Of a stretch of 64,000 nt of DNA, positions 8,456-17,551 are shown piece by piece. The stretch comes from Candidatus Poribacteria bacterium (GTDB lineage Bacteria > Poribacteria > WGA-4E > WGA-3G). How positions within the stretch are numbered: the stretch's first letter is position 1; each line of letters starts with the position of its first letter. Below the pieces are notes generated by a model, which was not told the DNA's origin, did no database searches, and was given only the letters and a program-made list of their open reading frames with translations. The DNA is taken from NCBI GenBank assembly GCA_022825665.1, contig JAJDWI010000006.1, positions 1 through 64,000 on the forward strand. Direction: 5' to 3'. The translations under genes and the position numbers were made by a program.

Positions 8456-9289
8456 TTATGTTCCTGTGATGATTTTTGTTATCCCTTCATTTAGACTACC
8501 AGAGCGATACCCTTGCAGATCAAGTGTGACGTGTGTGTATCCGAGTGATTTAAAGTGGTCGCTGATTTGACTACGTCTTTCTTTTTTCTGCAACAGCGCA
8601 ATTTCCTCTGCTTCAAGTTCAATTCGGGCAAGTTCACCGTGATGGCGAACACGGAATTGACGAATACCTAAATCATAGAGGAATTGTTCTGCAGCATCCA
8701 CCTGACGTAGCAATTCACGGGTGATACGCATACCGTAAGGAAACCTTGAGGATAAGCATGCAAACGCTGGTTTATCCCACGTCGGTAGATCCCATGCTTT
8801 TGAAACCTCACGTATTTCTGCTTTTGTTAGGTCAACATCAATTAAAGGGGCTTTGATTCCCATCTGTTTCGCAGCATCCATGCCGGGACGATGATCCCCT
8901 ACATCATCAGGAATTGCACCGTAAACAATTGTTCCCACATCATATTTATCAGCGATTGGACGTAGTTTATCGAACAACTCCGACTTACAAAAGAAACATC
9001 TGTTCGTCGGATTGCTCGCGTATCCTTCCTGTTCTAACTCTTCTGTGTTGACCGTTTCAAAACGGATACCAATCTGTTTGGCAATATCCTGTGCTGCTTT
9101 CATCTCGCGGATAGGATAGGAATCAGAGATAGCAGTAACAGCAAGGGCATTTTCACCTAACGCGTTTTGCGCAGCTTCTGCGAGAAATGTGCTGTCTACA
9201 CCACCTGAAAATGCAACAATAACTTTTTGGTAATCGCGTAGGCATTCATAAAGTCGATCTATTTTTGTTTGTAAAGGTATCGATAACAT
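8456..9289 (-). CDS. larE: LarE-type ATP-dependent sulfur transferase
   Basis: The N-terminal PP-loop SGGVDSTFLAEA (residues 28-39) binds ATP for adenylylation. Cys178 in PAFACLSSRFPYG matches the sacrificial cysteine of LarE, which donates its sulfur to the nickel-pincer nucleotide cofactor of lactate racemase. A Cys pair, NRCFFC (98 and 101), is also present. At 277 aa the length is normal. LarB, LarC and a racemase (LarA) are absent from the window, so the client enzyme is unknown. The gene lies 19 bases after def and runs directly into the small membrane protein gene. Confidence 0.88.
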   Translation of the reverse strand: MLSIPLQTKIDRLYECLRDYQKVIVAFSGGVDSTFLAEAAQNALGENALAVTAISDSYPIREMKAAQDIAKQIGIRFETVNTEELEQEGYASNPTNRCFFCKSELFDKLRPIADKYDVGTIVYGAIPDDVGDHRPGMDAAKQMGIKAPLIDVDLTKAEIREVSKAWDLPTWDKPAFACLSSRFPYGMRITRELLRQVDAAEQFLYDLGIRQFRVRHHGELARIELEAEEIALLQKKERRSQISDHFKSLGYTHVTLDLQGYRSGSLNEGITKIITGT

Positions 9290-9308
9290 CTATTCGTATC
9301 CTTAAGAT

Positions 9309-9902
9309 CTATGTAGGGTGTTCGGCTTGTTGGATTTTCTTCAGTTCATTCCTGAGTAGTTGTCTCTTCAAGCCGCTAATTCTATCAATAAAAAGTGTTC
9401 CGTTGAGATGATCAATTTCGTGCTGAAGCACACGGGCGATAAGTCCATCCGTTTCAATCCCAATTTCTTCACCTTTTAGGTTCATTGCTTTAACGACTAT
9501 CTTCTCAGGTCGTTTCACATCTGCCCGAACATCGGGTATGCTCAGACAACCTTCCTCAGCAACAGACTCCCCTTCATAACTCAATATTTCCGGATTAAAT
9601 AACAGCAACGGTTCAAATTTTTCCTCATCAGTGTCACCTATATCTACAATGAGAAATCTTTTTAAAATCCCTACCTGTGTCGCTGCGAGTCCAATACCGT
9701 TACCGGTATCATACAACGTCATTAACATATCATCAGCAAGTTTGACTTCTGCCTCGGTAATCTCTTGAACTGGTTCTGCCCTCTTACGGAGCACAGGATC
9801 CCCATAGTAGCGAAGTTGTAGTGGTTTTGTTTTTGCTAAACGTGGTATTTCGTCTATGTCTTCAGATTGTCTGTCTTTGCGTTTTCTTTTCGGTTTTGAC
9901 AT
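9309..9902 (-). CDS. def: Peptide deformylase
   Basis: Peptide deformylase removes the N-formyl group from nascent proteins, using a metal held by the three motifs seen here: GIGLAATQVG, EEGCLSIP and QHEIDHLNG. An upstream TTG (9935) would add 11 residues but has no ribosome site. I prefer the ATG at 9902, giving 197 aa. Even so, a lysine/arginine-rich extension (MSKPKRKRKDRQ) of about 25 residues precedes the usual start of the fold, and it might contact the ribosome. It heads the def-larE-membrane protein cluster. Confidence 0.93.
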   Translation of the reverse strand: MSKPKRKRKDRQSEDIDEIPRLAKTKPLQLRYYGDPVLRKRAEPVQEITEAEVKLADDMLMTLYDTGNGIGLAATQVGILKRFLIVDIGDTDEEKFEPLLLFNPEILSYEGESVAEEGCLSIPDVRADVKRPEKIVVKAMNLKGEEIGIETDGLIARVLQHEIDHLNGTLFIDRISGLKRQLLRNELKKIQQAEHPT

Positions 9903-9935
9903 GCCTTCGTCATTACTCCATAATTCTATCGTCAA

Positions 9936-10514
9936 AGTAAAGTCTTATAAATCTTAACACCTACAACGCGTTATGTCAAGTGAAATAAAATTCATTTCAG
10001 GTTGATTTAGTTTTTAGTAATTCTAACCCATTCTTTCACATCCGTGGATGTTTCAAATATACTTCAGCAACTCAGAAAATGTTTGTGGGTCTGAGCAAGT
10101 ATAATGACCTTCAACGTTTGTCTGATTCACAGAACTTTAGACTCAAAAACCCACGCAATCTGTCCGAATTGCGGATGAACGTAGTTGGATTTCAAACGCA
10201 TCAAGAATTTTTTGTAGTATAATCTTTTAGTTTGTGCTGGAGTTGTTATAACACAAACCGAAAGTGGAACCTACAAAGAGATATTGATATACCAACTCTT
10301 TCAGTGTCTTCTGTGTCTTCAGTGCTTTCTGTGATTCAGACAATAGGCAAGGCACTATCAAATAACTTTCACACGAGGCATAATGCATAATCCTTAAATT
10401 GACGCTAATGCTGCGGTTTCCTAACCAATGCAGAATGCCAAACGCGCATTCTGCTAAGTCCAAAATATGATTTATCAAACTCACGTTCAATACTAAATAA
10501 ACCTGATAATTCGG
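9936..10514. other. Intergenic region without a convincing gene
   Basis: Some 580 bases between def and the GT-C gene hold no supported reading frame. A low-complexity CTTCTGTGTCTTCAGTG-like run lies near 10305-10345. The 87-codon open frame at 10227-10490 on the minus strand lacks a ribosome site and has unusual composition. Confidence 0.5.
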
Positions 10515-12107
10515 TTAGATGTATTTTAGCAGATAAAGGTGGAATCCCTCACTACCAATTGTAGAACCTGTGAAAGATTCCAACTGTGTAAGCTGATATT
10601 TTTCTATCAATTCATCCGAGAATGTGCGATTCATGATAATCAAGACATCTTGCGAATATCGTTTGTTCAGCATTCTTGCATCAATGATAATGCCTTCGTT
10701 AACAACACCATGTGTCCTCAAATTATCCCATCTAACAAAGGAACCAAATCTACAACCCTTTGGATAGTACACCTTATCCTTCTCTAAATATCCGACAACA
10801 GTACTGACGGCAAAATCTGTGTCACCTACCATTGGCAGGTCTTGCATATCTTGTTGTTTTATATACTCGGCAGTTTCTTTTCCGTAAGAGAATACGTGCC
10901 GTTTTTCCATTGCAATGGCGGTGATACCACCGAGATAATGAATAATCAGAATGCACGTGAAAACGAAACTGAAACATCGTTGTGCTAAATTACTAATAAA
11001 GTTTGTTGGTAGTTTTATCTCAGGACAGTCGTGGTAAATCCAACTCGTTAGAATGAATGTTGCAAATAGAAACCCGTGATGACGGATACTACCACCATAT
11101 TTTACATAGAAGAACGCGAGAAGTCCAACGGTGGCAGTAACATATATGATGAGCGCGGTGGGACGTTTCAAGAACCGTAAAATGCACCAGAAAATGATCA
11201 AATAACAGAGTGATAAACGAATTAATTGAAAAAACTCCACACTATAGAGTCGATTGCTACCCCAAAAACCTCTTGCAGATCTTGTGAACGGGAGAAATGC
11301 ATTCGTTATGATTCTGACGATGTTATTCATGCGTTGAATGGTAAAGTTAAAGTTCCAGCCAACCGCAAAGCCTGTATCTGAAGGGGGATTGAGTTGTAGC
11401 ACAGCAGTCACGATACCAAAACCGATGAGAACAAAACCGATCCAGATGTGTTGTCTATTTTCAGTGAGTTTCTCTGTCTTACAACAGTAGAAATATAGAT
11501 ACTCACACATGAGACCAAATCCAATGGCTATTGCTACAATCAGTGCATGTACGCTGGTGTGGGAAAGCAAAATTAGAACGATACCGATCCATACAAATCG
11601 CTTATAACGTTCTCGATAGAGTATGCAGAAGATTATAATTAGGAGAATACCGATTGCATAATTTCTGGCAACGATAGCGTATTCGTAGAGTGCAAAATAT
11701 CCGAAGGAGAAAAGAAATTTTTGGACTTTATTGAACGGGGCATATCGTGTAAATAGGAAAACTGTGGTAGCAGCAATTAAGAAATGAAACACTTGCATCA
11801 TAATAGGAGATGCATTTATACGTGTGAGGGGCATCAGGCAAAGGTGCCAGAATGCTGGGTGTCCCTCATATTTCATATTAGCAAAAAGATCTATAATAGA
11901 TGTGCTGTCCCTCGCGAGTAGCCATGCTTGGACTTCGTCTCGCCACATTTCATGGTGTATCGCCCCATAGCCACCAACGAGAAGGAAAAGGAGGGTCACG
12001 CCTATCGCGTAGAAATCTTTTGTTACTATGGGTATCTGACGGTTGGATTTTGGGAAGGTTGATCTATCTACATGCTGCGGAGATTGTGAAAAATACTGGA
12101 GAAACAT
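10515..12107 (-). CDS. GT-C fold (GT39/PMT-like) membrane glycosyltransferase
   Basis: A 530-aa polytopic membrane protein with about ten hydrophobic segments between residues 32 and 400. The first extracytoplasmic loop contains HHEMWRDEVQAW, the acidic motif (Asp57, Glu58) that in GT-C enzymes binds the metal or lipid-phosphate sugar donor. A soluble C-terminal part of about 110 residues follows. It probably transfers a sugar from a polyprenyl-phosphate donor at the outer face of the inner membrane. The vWA protein gene upstream ends 9 bases before it, so the two are likely co-transcribed. Exact donor and acceptor are unknown. Confidence 0.72.
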   Translation of the reverse strand: MFLQYFSQSPQHVDRSTFPKSNRQIPIVTKDFYAIGVTLLFLLVGGYGAIHHEMWRDEVQAWLLARDSTSIIDLFANMKYEGHPAFWHLCLMPLTRINASPIMMQVFHFLIAATTVFLFTRYAPFNKVQKFLFSFGYFALYEYAIVARNYAIGILLIIIFCILYRERYKRFVWIGIVLILLSHTSVHALIVAIAIGFGLMCEYLYFYCCKTEKLTENRQHIWIGFVLIGFGIVTAVLQLNPPSDTGFAVGWNFNFTIQRMNNIVRIITNAFLPFTRSARGFWGSNRLYSVEFFQLIRLSLCYLIIFWCILRFLKRPTALIIYVTATVGLLAFFYVKYGGSIRHHGFLFATFILTSWIYHDCPEIKLPTNFISNLAQRCFSFVFTCILIIHYLGGITAIAMEKRHVFSYGKETAEYIKQQDMQDLPMVGDTDFAVSTVVGYLEKDKVYYPKGCRFGSFVRWDNLRTHGVVNEGIIIDARMLNKRYSQDVLIIMNRTFSDELIEKYQLTQLESFTGSTIGSEGFHLYLLKYI

Positions 12108-12116
12108 TGTGTTATT

Positions 12117-13178
12117 CTAATGTGCACCTAAACTTGAAATTGGTAGCCATAAACCCCCAGTGCTACTTGCGATGAATTTTTGGAACGGTTCATCTCGACC
12201 AATGACATCCACTTTGATTTTGGCACGACTGATTTTGTTCAATACATCTTTCGCTGAATAGTTTCCACTAACATATTCATCTGTAATAAGGATGAAGTGG
12301 ACATCTGCGTTCTGCCTAAAATCAACTTCGTCAGCAGCACGGATAAGTGCATCCAAAGCTTTTTCTCCACCTTGACATTTCACTTGTGCGAGGAGTCTTT
12401 TGGTTTGTGGTACAGAACGAGTTTGTGGAAATATTTCAAAATCAACACCAAACATTTTATCACGAAACACAATAATACCAAGTGTAAAATCTATTTCTGC
12501 TTCATCAAATAGTTCTGTCATACGGTTCAGATGACTCCGGACTGCGTTGATGTTATCTTTCATACTACCACTGCCATCAATAACAAAGGTAATATCCACA
12601 TTATTACTGGAACGGTTTGCTACAATATGCTGTCCAATTCTTACTAAAATTACATGTGGCAACGGAAGATCACTGACCTGAGGGAGTGCATTATCAATAG
12701 GTGGTTTGAAAGTTTTTTGTTTTGTGTTTCTAAGCACACGCGGTGATATGATTTTTCCTACTCGTGGTTGATTGCTAATATCTTGATTGACTGTAGGAGT
12801 TGTAGAATCTATTACTGAATTACCAGTTCCCAAAGTGTTAGAAGTCGAAAGTGAAAAACCGCTGTTCTGGGTGATAGGATTTTGGTGCGCTATCGGCTGT
12901 GGCGAGGGAACTGATGCCAACGAAGGATTGACGTTAACCTCAATCTGCTTATGTGTTATTGGTGTGATTTTGGGAGGAATAAATTTGTCTCGTTTCAGGG
13001 GACGTAAAGCACGTTGAGAACGGACTTCGGAGATTTCAAGATATGTTATATCATCAATAGAACGTGGTTCACTTTGATGTAGACCGATGACAACAAAACC
13101 CAGAACAACATGAATGCTTATGGAAATAAGAAGGGCACTGCGGATGGACTTACTGACTTTGGTTTTCATTTCGCGCAC
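12117..13178 (-). CDS. Membrane-anchored von Willebrand factor A domain protein
   Basis: The 353-aa protein has a short cytoplasmic start and one TM helix (about residues 15-33, ALLISISIHVVLGFVVIGL), reminiscent of TonB-type anchors. A proline- and serine-rich linker (about 55-175) leads to a C-terminal vWA domain (about 190-345) with the metal-binding MIDAS motif DGSGSM. The domain should face the periplasm and bind a protein ligand in a Mg2+-dependent way. It precedes the GT-C gene by 9 bases. No partner such as a MoxR ATPase is nearby, so its role remains open. Confidence 0.78.
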   Translation of the reverse strand: MREMKTKVSKSIRSALLISISIHVVLGFVVIGLHQSEPRSIDDITYLEISEVRSQRALRPLKRDKFIPPKITPITHKQIEVNVNPSLASVPSPQPIAHQNPITQNSGFSLSTSNTLGTGNSVIDSTTPTVNQDISNQPRVGKIISPRVLRNTKQKTFKPPIDNALPQVSDLPLPHVILVRIGQHIVANRSSNNVDITFVIDGSGSMKDNINAVRSHLNRMTELFDEAEIDFTLGIIVFRDKMFGVDFEIFPQTRSVPQTKRLLAQVKCQGGEKALDALIRAADEVDFRQNADVHFILITDEYVSGNYSAKDVLNKISRAKIKVDVIGRDEPFQKFIASSTGGLWLPISSLGAH

Positions 13179-13342
13179 CCAGATATTCAGAGATGTAAGT
13201 TTTTGCTCTGATAGGATAAAAGTAAGGTTATGGATATTTGTTTATGCATTTAATCATATTGATATGTATTAGTATTATCTCATTAACGTTGTGAAATATC
13301 AAGGTAAATTGTCCGTTGAGGTGTGTAGGATTATCATGATTT

Positions 13343-13371
13343 ACTTGTCCAATATACTTCATTGTGATATA
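13343..13371 (+). promoter_or_regulatory. Probable promoter for the TIR-TPR gene
   Basis: TTGTCC (13343-13348), a 17-base spacer and TATAAT (13366-13371) point toward the TIR-TPR gene and imply a leader of about 260 bases. The 456-base region between the divergent vWA and TIR-TPR genes holds no other supported feature. Confidence 0.5.
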
Positions 13372-13634
13372 ATTTCCATACATTTATTTGATAATTAAAG
13401 CAATAGCAATCCAATGCTCGTTTCAAAAACCGCATAATCAACACTGATACCGTTTTCTTAGAAAACTCTGACGAAATTGACTCTGTTCTCGCGTTGATCC
13501 GCAATGAGGAAACGAATGTAACGCTCTCGTAGAAGCAATTTCCGAATTTCGACTTATCTGTCATTTGGTCGCAATCTCTTCACCGAATTTTTTATTATTA
13601 ACTCCAGCAAGTTAGCATTGTGGAGGAAAAAAAC

Positions 13635-15995
13635 TTGAACAAACCACTAAAAGGATTCATTACTTATTCACACAAGGATGCAAAACAGAAAGATGAATTA
13701 CGAGAACATCTTGCTGTAATGGAGCAGCAAAACGAGTTAATAACTTGGGATGATTGCCAGCTCACTCCAGGGGACCAAGCACTTCAGGAAGATATTCTCG
13801 AAAAAGTTGCTGATTCAGATTTGCTTCTCTATCTCGTCTCCGCTGCCAGTCTCGCATCTAAAAACTGCAACAGGGAATTAGCAGAGGCATTGAAGCGAGA
13901 GATAAGAGTTATTCCCATTCTCCTTGAGCATTGTGATTGGCTCAACCATCAAATCAGTCGTTTTGAAGTGCTTCCTCACAAGGGTAAACCTATTAGTAAA
14001 TGGGAGGATCCGAGTGAAGGTTGGCAAAATGTCGTAGATGGGGTTCGAAAAGCTGTACACAAAAAGCAGGCTCAAAAGGATTCTCCATCTAGTAGACCTG
14101 AAGCAGACATACTCACTGGAGAGGTATTCCAATATGGAAATGTTCAATTGCTGCTTGGACAATTAAACAAGGCGATAGAAGCCTACTCAGATGTGATTGA
14201 ACTCAATCCACTTTTCGTTAATGCATATAATAACCGTGGAGTTGTTTATGCTATGCTTGGTAAGTTTGACAAAACTATTGCAGATATGAATGAGGCAATT
14301 AGACTTGAACCTAATTCCGCTGATGTCTACACAAACCGTGGGTTTGCTTATGCCAAGAAAGGCAATTACGATCGTGCCATTACAGATTATAAAAAAGCGA
14401 TTAAACTGAATCCGAATTTTTCTAATGCCTATACTAACCGCGGGATTGCTTATGCCGAGAAGAACGATTATGAACGCGCTATCGAAGATTATAATAAAGC
14501 AATAAGACTGAATCCAGATTTTCCTAACACTTATACCAACCGTGGAAATGCTTATGCTGAGAAAGGTGATTATAATCGTGCCATCAAAAACCATAACAAA
14601 GCAATAGAATTAGATCCAAATAATGCTAATGCCTATGCTAACCTTGGAAGTGTTCATGCCAAGAAAGGTGATTATGATCGTGCCATCAAAAACTGCAACA
14701 AAGCGATAAAACTAAATCCAAATTTTGCTAATGCTTATACTAATTGTGGGGTTGCATACGCCGGAAAAAACAATTATGAACTTGCCATTGACAACTTCAA
14801 CAAAGCAATAGAATTAGATCCAGACGCTGCTAATGCCTTTGCTAATCGTGGTGCTGCTTTCGCTATGCTTGGTGAGTTTGACAAAGCCTTCACAGATTTG
14901 AATGAGGCAATTAGGCTTAAACCCAATTCTGCTAATGCCTTTGCTAATCGTGGTGCTGCTTATAACGGAAAAAACGATTATGAACGTGCTATTACAGATC
15001 TTAATAAAGCAATAGAATTAGATCCAGATATTGCTCATGCTTACAGTAGTCTTGGTAATGCTTATGCCAAGAAAGGCAATTACAAAGTTGCTATTACAAA
15101 CCATAACAAAGCAATAAAACTGGATCCGAATTCTGCTGAGGCCTATAATAGTCGTGGCAATGCTTATGCCCAGAACGGTGATTATGATCGTGCTATAGAA
15201 GACTATAACAAAGCAATAGAGTTGGATCCAGATATTGCTCATGCTTACACTCACCGTGGTGCTGCTTATAACGGAAAAAACGATTATGAACGTGCTATTA
15301 TGGACCATAATAAAACGATAAAACTGGATCCGAATTCTGCTAATGCCTACATGAATCGTGGGGTTGCTTATGCCGGGAAGAATAACTATGAACACGCCAT
15401 AGAAGACTATAACAAGGCAATAGAGTTGGATCCAGATTTTGCTAATGCCTATACTAATCGCGGTCAAGCTTATGCTATGCGTGGTGAGTTTGATAAAGCT
15501 ATCACAGACCATACTACAGCAATAACCCTGCAAATTAATGATTATAGATTCTATAGCAATCGCGGTTATGCGTACTTCTGCAAAGGGGATTTTGACCCTG
15601 CAATAAAAGACTTTACAAAATCAATACAATTGGATCCCAAGCATGCTGATACTTATTATAATCGCGGGGCAGCTTACAGCAAAAAAAGCAAACTTGATAC
15701 GGTAATTGACGACTTCACCAAAGCTATTGAGTTAGAGCCCAATTATGCCGATATATACTTTAATTGTAGGATAGTCTATAGAAAAAAAGGTGAACTTGAC
15801 AAGGCAATTAATGACTTAACTAAAGCTATAAATCTCCGGTATGATTACGCCAAAGCCTATTTCGTTCGGGGCCTCGTGTGGTTTCATCTCAGAGAACGCG
15901 ATAGAGCCAAATCTGACTTAACAACTGCCAAAAATATGGGAATGGTTAATGTTTCTAATTTAGACAAAATCTTACAAGTATTGGAAAACTCTTAG
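13635..15995 (+). CDS. TIR domain - tetratricopeptide repeat fusion protein
   Basis: The N-terminal 145 residues form a bacterial TIR domain: KGFITYSHKD at the start, LTPGDQALQEDI, LLLYLVSAASLASKNCNREL, and VIPILLEHCDW, with PHKGKPISKWED near its end. The Glu of NCNREL (codon 13875-13877) sits where catalytic TIR NADases have their glutamate. About 17 TPR units (34 residues, type NAYxNRGxAYAxKGDYxxAIxDYNKAIELDP in outline) fill the rest. I choose TTG 13635 because GGAGG at 13622-13626 lies 8 bases before it; the GTG at 13620 overlaps that site. It may be an immune NADase effector or a signalling scaffold. There is no STAND ATPase domain. Divergent from the vWA gene. Confidence 0.83.
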   Translation: MNKPLKGFITYSHKDAKQKDELREHLAVMEQQNELITWDDCQLTPGDQALQEDILEKVADSDLLLYLVSAASLASKNCNRELAEALKREIRVIPILLEHCDWLNHQISRFEVLPHKGKPISKWEDPSEGWQNVVDGVRKAVHKKQAQKDSPSSRPEADILTGEVFQYGNVQLLLGQLNKAIEAYSDVIELNPLFVNAYNNRGVVYAMLGKFDKTIADMNEAIRLEPNSADVYTNRGFAYAKKGNYDRAITDYKKAIKLNPNFSNAYTNRGIAYAEKNDYERAIEDYNKAIRLNPDFPNTYTNRGNAYAEKGDYNRAIKNHNKAIELDPNNANAYANLGSVHAKKGDYDRAIKNCNKAIKLNPNFANAYTNCGVAYAGKNNYELAIDNFNKAIELDPDAANAFANRGAAFAMLGEFDKAFTDLNEAIRLKPNSANAFANRGAAYNGKNDYERAITDLNKAIELDPDIAHAYSSLGNAYAKKGNYKVAITNHNKAIKLDPNSAEAYNSRGNAYAQNGDYDRAIEDYNKAIELDPDIAHAYTHRGAAYNGKNDYERAIMDHNKTIKLDPNSANAYMNRGVAYAGKNNYEHAIEDYNKAIELDPDFANAYTNRGQAYAMRGEFDKAITDHTTAITLQINDYRFYSNRGYAYFCKGDFDPAIKDFTKSIQLDPKHADTYYNRGAAYSKKSKLDTVIDDFTKAIELEPNYADIYFNCRIVYRKKGELDKAINDLTKAINLRYDYAKAYFVRGLVWFHLRERDRAKSDLTTAKNMGMVNVSNLDKILQVLENS

Positions 15996-16011
15996 CATTA
16001 TATTCCGAACA

Positions 16012-16170
16012 AAAAATGCAAATTTCCCAGCAAATACAAAATGTACCAAAATTAAATTTTTTCATTATGAAAAATCCGATTTTAACAACCTATAAACCCA
16101 GTCAAGCACTACGTTTAGACGCAATGTACCAAAATGTACCACTGAACGAAATTAATGTACCATAGGGTAC
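16012..16170 (+). repeat. AT-rich repeat element A (word TGTACC) with a 49-codon frame
   Basis: Located just after the TIR-TPR gene. It contains TGTACC four times (about 16042, 16125, 16135, 16156) and an inverted GGTAC. An open frame 16016-16165 would encode 49 residues with NVP three times. It closely resembles, in DNA and in peptide, the minus-strand copy at 53765-54005 (shared VP/IP-KLNFF-MK-P pattern, then KPxQAL and YQxxP). No ribosome site precedes the ATG, so translation is doubtful. The rest of 15996-16281 shows nothing else except a GTCGCGTAATTCATCGC repeat fragment near 16200. Confidence 0.5.
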
Positions 16171-16281
16171 ACTAATTTTAAGGAAAATCTACCCACGTTT
16201 GTAGTCGCGTAATTCATCGCACCTTTAAAGTTAAAAGGACATATACTAAAACGGATTAGTTATGCTAACCGTATTAATTGG

Positions 16282-16310
16282 TTGTTATTTTACTGACCTG
16301 TTGTTATAAT
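16282..16310 (+). promoter_or_regulatory. Promoter of the aminotransferase gene
   Basis: TTGTTA (16282-16287), 17 bases, TATAAT (16305-16310). Transcription would start near 16317, which excludes the upstream in-frame ATG at 16278 and supports the start at 16344. Confidence 0.65.
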
Positions 16311-16343
16311 GATGTTAAATTGGAATCAGTTAAGGAGACCTAT

Positions 16344-17489
16344 ATGAAAGATTTTGCGTTTACAGGAGGCAGACCAGACCCTTATACATTTCCCACCGAG
16401 GCATTGATTGAAGCAAGTGCAAAGGCACTTCGCAAATTAGGAGGGCAACTGGTCAATTATCCGGGTGAGTCTGGCTACCGCGGGCTACGTGAACTGGCAT
16501 CAATGCGTTTTGAACGTAGAGAAGGCGTTCCACTTCCAGTGGATAATACTTCAATTACTTCAGGTTCAATGCAGGCACTTGAATTGGTCTTGGGAACATT
16601 CATTAAACCTGGGGATACGGTATTAACAGAGGAATATACCTACAGTGGCACCCTCGGTATTATGCGACACCTCAAAGCAAATATTGTTGGTATCCCGATG
16701 GATTATATAGATGGCATGGATATGGACGCGCTTGAGGAAAAGTTAAAGGAACTTAAACGACAAAATGTCACACCTTCTCTCATCTACACCACTTCCAATC
16801 ACCAAAACCCTACTGGTGCAATCTTGTCACTTGAACGACGGGACCGCATGCTCGAACTTGCAGAGGAATACGACACGCTCATCGTTGAAGATGACTGTTA
16901 TGGTGATATTGATTTTGTGCCGAATCCGACTCCTGCATCACTCTTTAAGTTAGATACAGCAAATCGGGTTATCTTCATTGCGACATTCTCAAAGATACTG
17001 GGTGCAGGTGTTCGACAAGGTTACTTTGTAGCAAAACAACCTTATTACGGGATGATTCATCAGAACCGATGGGATGGTGGTACGAGCGCACTTGCGAGTG
17101 CTATTGTGGCAGAATTTTTTATGGAGCATCTTGAAGCACATCTTGAAAAAACAAACGCTGCTGTTGGTGCTAAATGCAAGGCTGTAGTGGACACACTTGA
17201 AGAGCATGTCAGTGATATATGCTCGTGGACAAAGCCGCGTGGGGGTCTATTCCTCTGGATTGACCTTCCTGAAACAACCGATATGAAAAAGCTAAATGAG
17301 TATGCATCTGCAAAAGGTGTTGGTTATAGTAATGGTAGTGCATTCCACTATGCTGGTGACCCTGTGAAAGCAATACGTTTGGCGTATGCATATTGCCATG
17401 TAGATGATGTTCCTGAGGGTATAACCTATTTAGCAAATGCAATTCGTAACGCACAGATAGCAGCAGTTGATGCAGCCGCAGCCGATTAG
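16344..17489 (+). CDS. PLP-dependent aminotransferase, class I/II (2-aminoadipate/aromatic type)
   Basis: AAGGAGA lies before this ATG, giving 381 aa. The open frame reaches further upstream, but that part lies ahead of the promoter. Fold type I motifs are visible: TSGSMQALELVLGTF (cofactor phosphate region), TTSNHQNPTGA, VEDDCYGDIDF (pyridine-nitrogen Asp) and the Schiff-base lysine in ATFSKILGAGVRQGY. This pattern fits the LysN/Aro8-like group (2-aminoadipate or aromatic amino-acid transaminases, also the catalytic half of MocR proteins), but there is no DNA-binding domain. The exact amino donor is not readable. The sulfatase-like gene follows 62 bases later. Confidence 0.83.
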   Translation: MKDFAFTGGRPDPYTFPTEALIEASAKALRKLGGQLVNYPGESGYRGLRELASMRFERREGVPLPVDNTSITSGSMQALELVLGTFIKPGDTVLTEEYTYSGTLGIMRHLKANIVGIPMDYIDGMDMDALEEKLKELKRQNVTPSLIYTTSNHQNPTGAILSLERRDRMLELAEEYDTLIVEDDCYGDIDFVPNPTPASLFKLDTANRVIFIATFSKILGAGVRQGYFVAKQPYYGMIHQNRWDGGTSALASAIVAEFFMEHLEAHLEKTNAAVGAKCKAVVDTLEEHVSDICSWTKPRGGLFLWIDLPETTDMKKLNEYASAKGVGYSNGSAFHYAGDPVKAIRLAYAYCHVDDVPEGITYLANAIRNAQIAAVDAAAAD

Positions 17490-17551
17490 TGTCTACCTCA
17501 GTTCCCATATAGCATTACTTTTCAACAATAAATTTGCTCCGGAGGAGTATA

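Noticed and set aside
10227-10490. 87-codon open frame on the minus strand
   Set aside because: No ribosome site, low-complexity DNA underneath, no recognisable fold.
14110-15950. CRISPR-like or tandem DNA repeat array
   Set aside because: The roughly 102-bp periodicity is that of TPR codons inside an intact gene; the same holds for 26290-28050. Long open frames on the opposite strand there are shadows.
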